NCBI RefSeq assembly: GCF_002009175.1
Contig: NZ_CP018047.1
Location: 1,798,001-1,862,000 of the forward strand
DNA: 64,000 nt
Reading direction: 5' to 3'
DNA from: Streptomyces niveus
GTDB lineage: Bacteria > Actinomycetota > Actinomycetes > Streptomycetales > Streptomycetaceae
The first letter of the stretch is position 1; each line of letters opens with the position of its first letter. Positions 15,753 to 25,297 of this stretch are shown here, piece after piece. Both the position numbers and the translations under genes were made by a program. Under the pieces are notes generated by a model. The model searched no databases, was not told the origin of the DNA, and saw only the letters and a program-made list of their open reading frames with translations.

Positions 15753-18700
15753 TCATGGGGCGCTCCCCGTGGGTGCCGCCGCACCGTTGTCCATCTGTGT
15801 GCCGAGATTGTCTCCCGTGCTCAGTTCGTTGGGTATGAACACCTGGAAGTCGATTCCGACCGAGCCGTCGGGATTGACGCCGTACGCCGACATGTCGTAG
15901 CCGGTCGGCACCGTTCTGCTGCCGTCGTAGCGCGGCGACACGGTGTACATGACGTCCTGGCCGGCCATCACGGCCGCGTAGACCTTGCTCTCGTACGTCC
16001 TCATGTGCTCGTCGCCCTGCGTCGAACCGATCTGCTTGGCGTTGGCACCGCGGGCGCACGGGGAGAGGTTCGCCAGGACTCCCTTGCCCGCCAGCTTGTT
16101 GCCGATGAGGTGACAGGCGTTGACGTTCTTCTGCGCGTCCAGCCCCTTGGCCGTGGCGAAGTCCTGGGCCCACTGGTATCCCGGCGGGTTGGAACCCACG
16201 GACGTGCCCTTGTTCTTCTTGAGGTACTCCTTCGTCAGACAGGCCTCCCCGGCCGTGGCCCGATTGCCGTTGGCCGCGTCCCGCTCGCCGTACTTGATCC
16301 AGCCGTCTCCGCAACCGGACCGGTTGTCGTCGCTGTCGGGCTCCGGCTGGGGCCGCGGGACAGGCCGCGGGGCGGGTGCGGGCTCGGCGGCGTCGTCGTC
16401 CCGCGCCCGCGAACGCTCGTCGATCCGGTCCCGGACCTCGCCGACGACGTACTCGACAGCGGCGGCCACGGCGATGATGGCGACCGTGACCACGACGGCC
16501 GCGACGAAGACCGCGGCGACCGCGGGGATGGCGAGGACGAACCAGTGACCGTCGACCTCGACGTTGCTGATCGGGTTGCCGCCGGTGAAGGCGTAGCGGT
16601 TGCCCGTGAAGGGGTCACTGCCCAGACCCATGTCGGCGAGGGCCCCGTTGTACATGTCCCGGCTGGTGAAGCGGTTCAGCCCCGGGTCGTAGTCGCGGAA
16701 GCCCATGTCGTACGTGCCGGATCCGGCGTCCCACCGCTTGGCGTTGTAGCGGTAGGGGTTGTACTCCTCCTTGGTCGGGTCGGCGGCGTCCGGCTTGTCG
16801 ATGCCGGTGAACTCCGACGAGTCGTCGTTGCCGTAGGCCGTGTAGCCGTAGGTGGCCTTGGTGTTGCCACTGTCGTCGGTCAGGGTCTCGACGTCCGTGT
16901 GGCTGTTGTAGCCGTAGTACGCGTCCTCGGTCGTCCCGTTCTCGTTGTGCTTGACCTGCGACAGTCGCTGGCCCCACGGGCTGTACTGGTAGGACTTGGT
17001 GAGTTTGCCGGCGACTTCCTCGGTCAGCACCTCCTGGGAGAGGCCGAGGTAGCGGTAGTCGGTGGTCTTGCCGTCGGCGGTCTTGGACGAGGTGCGGTCG
17101 AGCGGGTCGAAGGTGTACTTCGTCGACTTCATCGCGCCGTCCGCGTCCCGCTGCTGGGACTCGACGACGTGGTCGAAGCCGTCGTACACGCTGCGCGAGA
17201 CGACCTGCCCGTCGAGGGACGTCGACTCCTGACGGCCCAGCGGGTCGTAGTTGAAGGAGGTGACGGACCCGGCGGTGGTCGACGTCTGCAGCCGGTTGCG
17301 GTCGTAACGGAAGTCCGTGGAGGTGCCGTCGGCGGTCTGCTGGACGACGTTGGCGTTGTCGTCGTGGACGAACGTCTCCGTGGCGGCGCCGTTGCCGGTC
17401 TTCACCGACTTGGCGATCCGGTCGACCGGGTCGTAGGTGTACTCGGTGGTGGACTCCAGGTACGCCGAGTGGTTGTCGGCGTTCATCTTCTTCGCCGTGT
17501 CCTTCGCCTTGTTGCCGTTGGCGTCGTAGACGTAGGCGTGCGAGGCGACGAGCGTTCCGTCGTCCCTTTTCTCCGCGCTGGTGTTCACCGCGCCGTCGAG
17601 GAAGTACGTGTGGTCGACGGTGTTGCCGTTGTCCTTGGTCTCCCGCAGCACCTCACCGCGGTCGGTGTACGTGTAGGAGGTGACCTTGGGGTCGGTGTCC
17701 GTGGGCGACGTACCCACCGAGACCGACTTGGCCTTCTCCCTCAGGTCGTAGGTGTACTTCGAGTACTGGTCGGGGTGGGTGATCGTCTCGGGCTGGTCGT
17801 TGGGGTCGTAGGTGTAGGACGTGTTCGTCTTCTCCTGGCCGGCCAGGGTTTCGGTGATCCGGGACACCCGGTTCAGTCCGGTGTAGGAGATCGTGTACTT
17901 GTCGACTTCGGCGCCGGACGACAGATCGTCGATCAGTGAGAGGTTGTCGTTGAGGTCGTAGGCGTAGCGGAAGTGGTTCTTCTCCGCGTCGATGTCGCCG
18001 GTCAGGTCGCGCACCAGCTTGACCCCGTCGGCCACGGCCTTGCCGTCGGCGGCCTGGAACAGCTCCAGCTTCGCCGCGTCACCCTGTGTGAAGTCGTACG
18101 TGCCGAGGCTGACCCAGGTGCCCGCCGCGGCGGACTGGTCCACCGTCTTGTCGGTGCTTCCACCGGTGTGGGTGACCTTGTACCTGGCGCTCTTGCTGGC
18201 ACCCGCGACCTGCGGGAACTTCACGTAGGCGGTGTACTTGCCGTTCTTGGGGATGTTCAGCGCCCAGGAGTACGCGTCCGTTCCGCTGCCTGCCGCGTGC
18301 ACGCGGTGGTCGAAGCCCTGCTGCCCGCTGAGGCTCGCGGTGGTCCAGGTGCCGGTGGAACCGGTGTGCTGGACGTCGGAGTTGTCGACGAGGGGCACCG
18401 CGGTACCCACCGGCACACCGTCGTCGGTCTTCTCCTTCAGCTTGCCGTTCGGGTAGTAGCTCCAGCCCATGGTGCGGCTGACGGAGTCGCCGGCGGAGCT
18501 CAGCGTCCTGGAGGTCTGCAGCCCCAGGTCGTTGTACTCGTAGTCGGTCCGGATGTCCCACGGGTCGGTGGAACTCTTGGTCCACCCGTTGTCGTAGTAG
18601 CTGAACTCGGTGTCGTTGCGGACCGTCTGACCTTCCGAGGACGGCAGTGAGGACCGGGTGACACGGCCGGCCGCGTCGTAGAACGTCTGTGTGTAGACGT

Positions 18701-21700
18701 TCGGGTCGTTGTAGCGGGTGTCCGACGAGTTGTACGGCAGGTACTGCTTGACCGGCCGGTTCAGCGCGTCGTACTCAGTGCGCTTGGTGAAGTCGTCGGT
18801 GTTCGCGGTCTCGGTGCCGCGCGGGGTGATCACCCGGGTGGCGTTGCCGACCTGGTCGTACTCGTAGCGGGTGGTCCGGTACGTGGTGTCGCCGCCGGTG
18901 CCCGAGTGCGGAACCTTGACCTCGGACTTGCGGCCCCGCTCGTCGTAGCTGGACAGGGTGGTGTTGCCGTCGGGATCCGTGTCGACGACGACCAGCGCGT
19001 CCTTGTCGTAGCCGCGGCGCGTCACATTGCCCAGCGGGTCGGTGACCGAGGTGACCCGGTGCTCCAGGTCGTAGGTCATCTTCGACGAGAAGTCGTCGGG
19101 GTCCGCCGTCCGGTTCTTCTTCGGGTCGACGACCTTGACGTTGTTGCCCACCGCGTCGTACGAGTACGTGATCTTCTCGCCGACGGCGTTGACCACCGAC
19201 GCGAGCTGATAGATCTCGTCGTAGTTCTGGGTGGTGGTGTAGTCGTCCGGGACGGCGGGCGTGTCGACGCCCTTCGGCTCGGTCGTCGTCTTCAGGTGAC
19301 CGGTCTTGTCGTAGGTGTAGGCGGTCCGGCGCAGGGGCGCGGTCGGCGAGTCCTGCGGCGAGGTGGCCTCGGTGATCTGGTCGGCGGCGTCGTACTCCGC
19401 CGTGGAGACCGCTCCCGTGGGCGAGATCGCCCTGGTGACGTTGTCGTTGGCGTCGTAGTCCGGTGCCGGAACGGTGATCAGGTCGTTCTCGTCCTGGTCC
19501 CTCGGTACCGTCCTGACCATCGGCCGGCCGTACGTGTCGTACGTCTGCGTGGTGCGTATGCCGAGCGGGTCGGTGGACTTGGTGACCCTGCCGCGCTCGT
19601 CGTACTCGTAGGTGGAACTGTTGTCCAGCGCGTCAGTGATCTTCGCCGGGGAACCGGTCGGGACGAACTCACTGTTCACCGTGGAGTGGCCGTTGGCGTC
19701 GGTGGCCTTGGTGAGCTGACCGTGGGCGTCGTACTCGTACCGGGTCGTGTAGTCGTCCGCGGCGGGCGTCGAGACGCCCTTCGGGTCGGTGACCGACTTC
19801 AGGTTGCCGAAGTTGTCGTAGCCGAACTGCCAGGCGCGGCCCTGCGGCGACGTCTTGCGGTGCAGGTCGGAGGAGTAGCCGTCCAGCCGCTTGGTGTACT
19901 CGAACTTCTGGGCGTCGGCCGGGTACTTGCCGGGTGCGCAGTCGCTCTGCGGCGGGACTCCGCCCGTGTTGTGCTCGGCGGTGCGCTTCCACAGCGGGTA
20001 GCCGGTGAGCGCGTCGTAGCAGTACGCGGTGACCGCCCCGTTGTTCTCCTCCATGTAGGTGACGTTGTTGTCCGCGTCCCACGCCAGTTCGGTCCGCTGC
20101 GACTTGGCGTTGACGGACCTGACCGGGCGCCCGAAGTCATCGGTGACATACGTGGTGTCGTGACCCTCTGCGTCGGTGACCACCGCGGACGTGAAGCGGG
20201 TATTGGCCGTGTCCGGGGCGTAGACGAACTCCGTGTCGCCGCCGAGGCGGTCGGTGAGGGTCTGGGTCCACCAGTGGTACTTCGGGTCGTCACCCTCGTT
20301 CGGGTAGTAGTAGTCGACGCCGGTGGCGTGGCCGCGCGGGTCGGTGATCTCGACGAGCTTGACGTTCTTGTTGCCCTGTTCGGCGTCGTACGTGAAGCCG
20401 AAGACCTTCGGATGGGACGAGCCCGCGCCGTCGGTCAGCTTGGTCAGCAGTCCCTTGTCGGAGTACTCGAACGCCAGCTTGCGGCCCGAGATATCGGTCA
20501 TCGACTTGAGATGGTCGATGATCTTCGGGCTGCTGGTGTCCGACTTGGTGTAGTAGGCGGCGGTGAGCGTCTGCCGCCCGGTCGGGTCGGTGATGTACTT
20601 GAGGAACTTCGTCGGCTTGTTGTTGGACTTGCGTTCCTCGTACGTGAACGTCTGGGTGTTGTCGTTCTTGTCGACGACGGACGTCTGGTAGCCGTCGCAG
20701 CCGAAGAGGAACCGGGTGCCGTCGGGCCGTGTCAGAGTCCAGGCGTCCGGTACCGGGTCCTTGGCCGGGGTGCAGTCCAGTCCCGGTTTGGCCGACAGCC
20801 TGAAGTGGACGCCGGCCGGCGCCTTCCACGTGCCGTCGTCCTGCGCCCGGAAGGTGTGGGTGGTTCCGTCCCCGTCGGGCAGCCGGACCTCCCGCGGGTC
20901 GGGGTTCGGGTGGAAGTCCAGCGGGGCGCCCAGCCGGATCGGCCCCGCGGCCTGCACGGACCAGCCGTGACCGGCGACGGTGTCCGAGGTGTCCTGGGTG
21001 TTGTAGGCGAACCGGACGAAGGTGTTCAGGCCGCGGCCCGGGTTGCTGAGGGCGTTGTACTGCCAGACGCTGTTCCCGGCCGCGGTGTTGTTCATCAGCG
21101 ACGAACCCGCGCCGGTGTTCTTGCCGTTGTACGAGTAGTACTTCTCCAGGCCGAGCTGGTCCGAGGTCGGGTCCTCGACCGTGACGTTCTGCCGGAGTCC
21201 GGGTATGCCGCCCGTGCCGGACAGCCAGGTGCCCGCCGCCGTGTCCCGGACGTCCCAGGTGAGGACGTACTCGGTGCGCTTGTTGCCGGAGCCGGAGTTG
21301 ATGGGGGCGCGGAGACCGGCCCGCAGGGTGACCGAGTCACCGGGCAGCAGGTCGGCGGGCAGAGCCGTCTGAAGCTGGTTGCCGCCGGTGGTGACGTCGG
21401 TGCCGTCCGGGAGGGCCCACCGGTAGCTCAGGGCGTGGCCGCCGGCCTTCCACGTGGACGTGGTGGTGTTGGTGAGGGTGAACTCGACGGTGTGGTCGCT
21501 GTTCGGGGTGATCCGTGCCGGAGTCTGCGGCGCGTAGTACGTCGACTCGGTGGTCGAGTCGATGTAGGTGACCACGATCCTGGGGCGTAGCCGGGTCTCG
21601 GTGCCCTCGGAGGACAGGAACAAGGTCCGCTCCTGCTGGGCGGCCTCGTCGGCCATCTTGATGGCCACGCCCCGCTGGGACGACGGAGTGCTCACCCAGG

Positions 21701-24389
21701 ACTGGGCGAGCGAGGTGACGTTCCAGTCGTGCCGCGCCGGGTCGTTGGTCTTGGCCCCGGTGTCGGCCGCCACCGCGCCGAGGTCACCACCCGCGGTGGT
21801 CCAGTTCGTGGTCGCGTTCGCCTTGGCCCAGGTCGCCGCGGCCTCGTCGAAGTCGCGTGTCAGCGGCCTCAGTTCGTAGCGCGCCCCGGCGGTGTCCGTC
21901 GAGGTCTGCGTGCCCCACAGCCGCACGTTCGCGTCGAGGACCCGCGCCGTGGCCGGGATGCCGAGGGCCGGGAACTTCAGCACGGCGCGGGTGTCGCCGT
22001 ACGTGGCGGAGTTGTTGCCGACACTGAGCCAGTTCTTCGGGCCGCCGTCGTCGATCGTGTCGTGCGTGGATGCGGGTCGGGCGGAGGACAGGGTGGTGTC
22101 CTCGGAAGCGTTCAGCACCTTTGTCGTCCGGCCCGCCTTCGGCAGCCGTACCAGCTGCGTCGGAGCGGCGACGACCTGCCCGTCCTTCGTCTTGACCGCG
22201 ACCATGTAGTAATACGCTCGGCCGAGCGGATCCGGGTCCTCGGCCTTCGTCGGCACGGCGCTCGTGTCCGTGAACGAGGTCACCGCGGGCGCCACGGGCG
22301 CCACGAGGGTGGCGGCCGACGGGGTGAAGGCCTGGCTGATGGAGCGGTGGACCTGGTACTCGGCGATGTCGTCACCGGTCCCGAGCGGATCGGAGTCCTG
22401 GTATGCCGACCAGTTCAGCTGCGCGCCGGTGTCGTGGATGGTGGTCGGGGCTGCGAGGTCGACGCCCTGACGCCCGAAGGTCATGACGAGGCGCGGGTAG
22501 TTGGCGACCTCGCCGCCGTACGCGTACTCACTGCCCTCGTAGCGCGGACCGCCCTTCGGGCCGTTCGCGGACTCGTCACCCGCCTTGATCACGAAACCGT
22601 TGTTCGTGTAGGTGCCGTCGATCCACTGCTGGACCGTCTTGGTGACGGGGAAGGTGTGCCAGGTGTTCAGTTCGCCCGGCTGCTTGGTGACCACACCGCC
22701 CTTGGTGAACCGCACCGCGTCCGCGATCACCGACGTGGCGGTCGACGCGGGACCGTCACCCAGGACGATCTTGCCGAGAGTGCCCGCCTTGAACGGGTGG
22801 GAGCCCAGCGTCTTCCAGACTCCGGCGGTACCGGCCTGCTGGTTGACCGAATACGTCTTCGAACCGCCGTTGTACGTGACGGTGTACGGCGCGTTCGTGG
22901 CGCGGTCGGAGGCCGGAATCTGGTGCGCCTCGACCTGGTACGTGCCGTCCTCCGGCAGGCTCGGCTGCCAGCTGTACGTGTCGCCCGCGACCGAGTCCTT
23001 GTTGTACAGGTAGTCCTGGTTCACCGCGTACTGCGTGTACGCCGTGTTCCCCGACGCCGGCCAGGCGCCGACGGCAGCCGTCCGTCCGGCGTCGCCGTCG
23101 TCCACCACGACCGCGGTGCCCGACAGCTCACCGGTGATCGTGTTCGCGCTGTTCCAGGTGGCCTGTTCCTCGGCCCACGGCTGTGTGGCGCGGTGCGCCT
23201 CCAGCTGGACCTCGGTGTCACCGGTGGTGTGGGTCTGGTCGTAGTACAGCTTCAGATCGGCCGATTCGAGCTTGGTGCCGGCCGGGACGCCGGTCAGCGG
23301 GAACCGGAGCAGCGCACGCGAGGAGCCTGCGGGGGTGTTTCCGACCGACAGCCGCCAGTTGTCGTTGTAGTTCGACCCCGGACCGTCCGAGGAGATCATC
23401 ACGTCCTGCGCCGTCGACGGCGTCGGAGCGATGGATATCGTCGGATCGACGGTGACCGGGTACTGCCGCTCCGGCGCGGCCAGCCACTTCGCGTCGGGCG
23501 TGACCGTCAGCTTCCAGCCCTTGCCGGCTCTGGTCAGCTTCTGGGTGACCTTCTTGCTGTGCGAGAACCCGTACGGTGACCCGGCGTCCTTCTTGGCGTC
23601 CGTCATGAACGCCGCGGGGATCACAAGGACCGGGTTCGGGGCCTCGCCGTAGAAGGAGACCGAACCGTCCTTGCCCGGCTTCGGTGTCAGCCCGCCGGCG
23701 TCCAGCGTGAAGGTGAAAGAGACCGGGCCCGTGGGCTTCCGGTCCAGGACGATGTCCTCCTTCACCCGGCCAGGACCCACCTGGTAGGAGAGGTCCGCAC
23801 CGCCCAGGGCGTCCTTGTACGTAACGGTGTCGCCCTTGGCGACGGGGGTGAGCCTGCCCGCGCCCTCGATGCCCAGAGTCACCGCGTGCCCGTCGCCGGA
23901 CTCGAAGCGGAGCAGCCTGTCGGCGTCCGACCCGAACCAACTACTGGCGGCGTTGGTCGTGTTGGCGAAGACGAAGCCCTTGGCGCCGGTCGCGCGGACC
24001 GTCGGGTCGATGTCCTTCCAGGACTTCCCTGCCCGATACCCGGTCGGCACCGCCGACACCTCGGCCTGCACCCGGCCGTCGGACAGCTTCCAGTAACGGG
24101 CATTCGCCGTACGGCTGCCCGTCAGTTCCCCGACGCGCTTCGCTTTCCCGGCCGCCTTGCCTTTTGGCAGCTTCTCCCGGCTCGGCAGCACCGGAGTCCC
24201 ACCGGTCGACGGCTCATTCGGCCCGTCCGACTCGCCTTCATCATCCGCGAGCCAGCCCGCGAAGGTATCGACGATACCCTTGCTGCTATCACTCGAAACC
24301 GGTGCCGCATAAGCGACTTGTGGCAGCATGGTCCCGGCAACCGCCGAAACCACGAGGCAGGCAATCGCCCGCCCGTATCTCGCTTTCAC
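15753..24389 (-). CDS. Secreted RHS-repeat polymorphic toxin with C-terminal DNA/RNA nuclease-type domain
   Basis: 2878 residues from the GTG at 24389 (GAAGGGA five bases before it). Approximate order: signal peptide 1-30 (ACLVVSAVAGTMLPQVAYA); DNRLRE domain from about 310, interrupted by a golvesin/xly-like domain (about 428-558); an FN3-like segment; second DNRLRE (about 750-940); an Ig-like domain; RHS/YD repeats (about 1100-2600) containing a second golvesin-like insert (about 1997-2126); the RHS core end (NRYAFTGGNPIS); a hydrophobic segment (about 2615-2640); a Pro-rich linker; and a toxin domain (about 2707-2854). The toxin has NACHLIGNKLAGKGVLANLSPCARGAN, MRTYESKVYAAVMAG and VMYTVSPRYDG, the pattern of DNA/RNA non-specific endonucleases of the Endonuclea_NS_2 type, with ACH in place of the classical RGH. 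Confidence 0.93.
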   Translation of the reverse strand: MKARYGRAIACLVVSAVAGTMLPQVAYAAPVSSDSSKGIVDTFAGWLADDEGESDGPNEPSTGGTPVLPSREKLPKGKAAGKAKRVGELTGSRTANARYWKLSDGRVQAEVSAVPTGYRAGKSWKDIDPTVRATGAKGFVFANTTNAASSWFGSDADRLLRFESGDGHAVTLGIEGAGRLTPVAKGDTVTYKDALGGADLSYQVGPGRVKEDIVLDRKPTGPVSFTFTLDAGGLTPKPGKDGSVSFYGEAPNPVLVIPAAFMTDAKKDAGSPYGFSHSKKVTQKLTRAGKGWKLTVTPDAKWLAAPERQYPVTVDPTISIAPTPSTAQDVMISSDGPGSNYNDNWRLSVGNTPAGSSRALLRFPLTGVPAGTKLESADLKLYYDQTHTTGDTEVQLEAHRATQPWAEEQATWNSANTITGELSGTAVVVDDGDAGRTAAVGAWPASGNTAYTQYAVNQDYLYNKDSVAGDTYSWQPSLPEDGTYQVEAHQIPASDRATNAPYTVTYNGGSKTYSVNQQAGTAGVWKTLGSHPFKAGTLGKIVLGDGPASTATSVIADAVRFTKGGVVTKQPGELNTWHTFPVTKTVQQWIDGTYTNNGFVIKAGDESANGPKGGPRYEGSEYAYGGEVANYPRLVMTFGRQGVDLAAPTTIHDTGAQLNWSAYQDSDPLGTGDDIAEYQVHRSISQAFTPSAATLVAPVAPAVTSFTDTSAVPTKAEDPDPLGRAYYYMVAVKTKDGQVVAAPTQLVRLPKAGRTTKVLNASEDTTLSSARPASTHDTIDDGGPKNWLSVGNNSATYGDTRAVLKFPALGIPATARVLDANVRLWGTQTSTDTAGARYELRPLTRDFDEAAATWAKANATTNWTTAGGDLGAVAADTGAKTNDPARHDWNVTSLAQSWVSTPSSQRGVAIKMADEAAQQERTLFLSSEGTETRLRPRIVVTYIDSTTESTYYAPQTPARITPNSDHTVEFTLTNTTTSTWKAGGHALSYRWALPDGTDVTTGGNQLQTALPADLLPGDSVTLRAGLRAPINSGSGNKRTEYVLTWDVRDTAAGTWLSGTGGIPGLRQNVTVEDPTSDQLGLEKYYSYNGKNTGAGSSLMNNTAAGNSVWQYNALSNPGRGLNTFVRFAYNTQDTSDTVAGHGWSVQAAGPIRLGAPLDFHPNPDPREVRLPDGDGTTHTFRAQDDGTWKAPAGVHFRLSAKPGLDCTPAKDPVPDAWTLTRPDGTRFLFGCDGYQTSVVDKNDNTQTFTYEERKSNNKPTKFLKYITDPTGRQTLTAAYYTKSDTSSPKIIDHLKSMTDISGRKLAFEYSDKGLLTKLTDGAGSSHPKVFGFTYDAEQGNKNVKLVEITDPRGHATGVDYYYPNEGDDPKYHWWTQTLTDRLGGDTEFVYAPDTANTRFTSAVVTDAEGHDTTYVTDDFGRPVRSVNAKSQRTELAWDADNNVTYMEENNGAVTAYCYDALTGYPLWKRTAEHNTGGVPPQSDCAPGKYPADAQKFEYTKRLDGYSSDLHRKTSPQGRAWQFGYDNFGNLKSVTDPKGVSTPAADDYTTRYEYDAHGQLTKATDANGHSTVNSEFVPTGSPAKITDALDNSSTYEYDERGRVTKSTDPLGIRTTQTYDTYGRPMVRTVPRDQDENDLITVPAPDYDANDNVTRAISPTGAVSTAEYDAADQITEATSPQDSPTAPLRRTAYTYDKTGHLKTTTEPKGVDTPAVPDDYTTTQNYDEIYQLASVVNAVGEKITYSYDAVGNNVKVVDPKKNRTADPDDFSSKMTYDLEHRVTSVTDPLGNVTRRGYDKDALVVVDTDPDGNTTLSSYDERGRKSEVKVPHSGTGGDTTYRTTRYEYDQVGNATRVITPRGTETANTDDFTKRTEYDALNRPVKQYLPYNSSDTRYNDPNVYTQTFYDAAGRVTRSSLPSSEGQTVRNDTEFSYYDNGWTKSSTDPWDIRTDYEYNDLGLQTSRTLSSAGDSVSRTMGWSYYPNGKLKEKTDDGVPVGTAVPLVDNSDVQHTGSTGTWTTASLSGQQGFDHRVHAAGSGTDAYSWALNIPKNGKYTAYVKFPQVAGASKSARYKVTHTGGSTDKTVDQSAAAGTWVSLGTYDFTQGDAAKLELFQAADGKAVADGVKLVRDLTGDIDAEKNHFRYAYDLNDNLSLIDDLSSGAEVDKYTISYTGLNRVSRITETLAGQEKTNTSYTYDPNDQPETITHPDQYSKYTYDLREKAKSVSVGTSPTDTDPKVTSYTYTDRGEVLRETKDNGNTVDHTYFLDGAVNTSAEKRDDGTLVASHAYVYDANGNKAKDTAKKMNADNHSAYLESTTEYTYDPVDRIAKSVKTGNGAATETFVHDDNANVVQQTADGTSTDFRYDRNRLQTSTTAGSVTSFNYDPLGRQESTSLDGQVVSRSVYDGFDHVVESQQRDADGAMKSTKYTFDPLDRTSSKTADGKTTDYRYLGLSQEVLTEEVAGKLTKSYQYSPWGQRLSQVKHNENGTTEDAYYGYNSHTDVETLTDDSGNTKATYGYTAYGNDDSSEFTGIDKPDAADPTKEEYNPYRYNAKRWDAGSGTYDMGFRDYDPGLNRFTSRDMYNGALADMGLGSDPFTGNRYAFTGGNPISNVEVDGHWFVLAIPAVAAVFVAAVVVTVAIIAVAAAVEYVVGEVRDRIDERSRARDDDAAEPAPAPRPVPRPQPEPDSDDNRSGCGDGWIKYGERDAANGNRATAGEACLTKEYLKKNKGTSVGSNPPGYQWAQDFATAKGLDAQKNVNACHLIGNKLAGKGVLANLSPCARGANAKQIGSTQGDEHMRTYESKVYAAVMAGQDVMYTVSPRYDGSRTVPTGYDMSAYGVNPDGSVGIDFQVFIPNELSTGDNLGTQMDNGAAAPTGSAP

Positions 24390-24744
24390 GCCATTCCCTT
24401 CGTCGGCACCCGTCCGCACTGGGCGAAAAGGGCGCACCGACGCGCCGGCGCGGGCATTCCGTCGCCGGTCACGGTGAACCTGACCTCGACCGGAGCACCC
24501 TCAAGGCATGCCAAACCGGGCCACCTCCCGTATCGGAAAGAGGCCTCGCCGGAGGCGGGCCGATCGCGGCGGGTGGATTCTGATCAGCGAGTTGACGCCT
24601 CGTCAACTGTGCGCGCATTTAGGGCATTTCAATTGCCGGAGCGTGGCGATTGGGGTCGCATTGCCCGACTTCTTCGGTGCCTGGCATTCGCTGAATCCGA
24701 TGGTGTATAACCGGGCGGAATTCACATCGACAGAAAGCGCGGCC
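24390..24744. other. 355-base divergent intergenic region, RHS toxin and MmpS-like gene
   Basis: It holds promoters for both directions. The part from about 24600 to 24740 is unusually AT-rich for this genome (for example GCATTTAGGGCATTTCAATTGCC and GGTGTATAACC), a sign of acquired DNA or strong promoters. Frames reading through from both sides are open but lack start signals. Confidence 0.5.
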
Positions 24745-25260
24745 ATGCCGACGACCGAAGAACCGACAGGACCGGATGAGTCCGAAACCCCGGACGCCAC
24801 AAGTGTTTCCGAAACCTCGGACAACCGCCTCGTCAAGCGCGGCGGCATCGCCGTCGCCGCGACTCTGCTGCTGGCGTGCGGCGCGTTCGTCACTCATGGC
24901 GTCCTAGGCTCCGATGACGGCCCGGCGGAAAAACAGGCGGTCACGCCCACCGCCGAGGTGACCTACGAGGTCCTCGGCGAGGGCGCGGCGGACATCTCCT
25001 ACCGGGGGGTCGGCGGCGACAAGGCGGACGTCGTCAAGGACGTCGGCCTGCCGTGGAGGAAGACCGTGAGCGTTCCGCTCGGCGCTTCCCCGATCGTCAA
25101 CGTCACCCTCGGCGAGAAGGGCGGCACGGCCAGCTGCACCCTGGCCGTACGTGGCAAGCACGTCCAACGCGCCACCGCCACCGGCGCCTTCGGCCGGACC
25201 ACGTGCAGCGGTGAACTCCCCGCCCCCGAAGCGGCCCAGGGCTCCGAAGCGGCACGGTGA
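24745..25260 (+). CDS. MmpS-like single-pass membrane protein
   Basis: 171 residues from ATG 24745; the ribosome site is poor, and an upstream in-frame ATG at about 24699 cannot be excluded. It has an acidic N-terminal tail, one membrane segment (about 33-52, GGIAVAATLLLACGAFVTHGV) and an exported beta-rich domain (VTYEVLGEGAADISYRG, LPWRKTVSVPLGASPIVNVTL, CTLAVRGK and TATGAFGRTTCSG). This is the MmpS fold, with the paired Cys of the family. MmpS proteins usually partner MmpL lipid transporters, but none is adjacent. It is divergent from the RHS gene and convergent with tdk. Confidence 0.8.
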   Translation: MPTTEEPTGPDESETPDATSVSETSDNRLVKRGGIAVAATLLLACGAFVTHGVLGSDDGPAEKQAVTPTAEVTYEVLGEGAADISYRGVGGDKADVVKDVGLPWRKTVSVPLGASPIVNVTLGEKGGTASCTLAVRGKHVQRATATGAFGRTTCSGELPAPEAAQGSEAAR

Positions 25261-25297
25261 CCCCGGCGTGGACCATGGCCCGTCCGGCCGGCGGTCC

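Noticed and set aside
18906..21590. Long plus-strand frames opposite the RHS gene
   Set aside because: Low-complexity Val/Gly/Arg products without start signals; antisense shadows of YD repeats.
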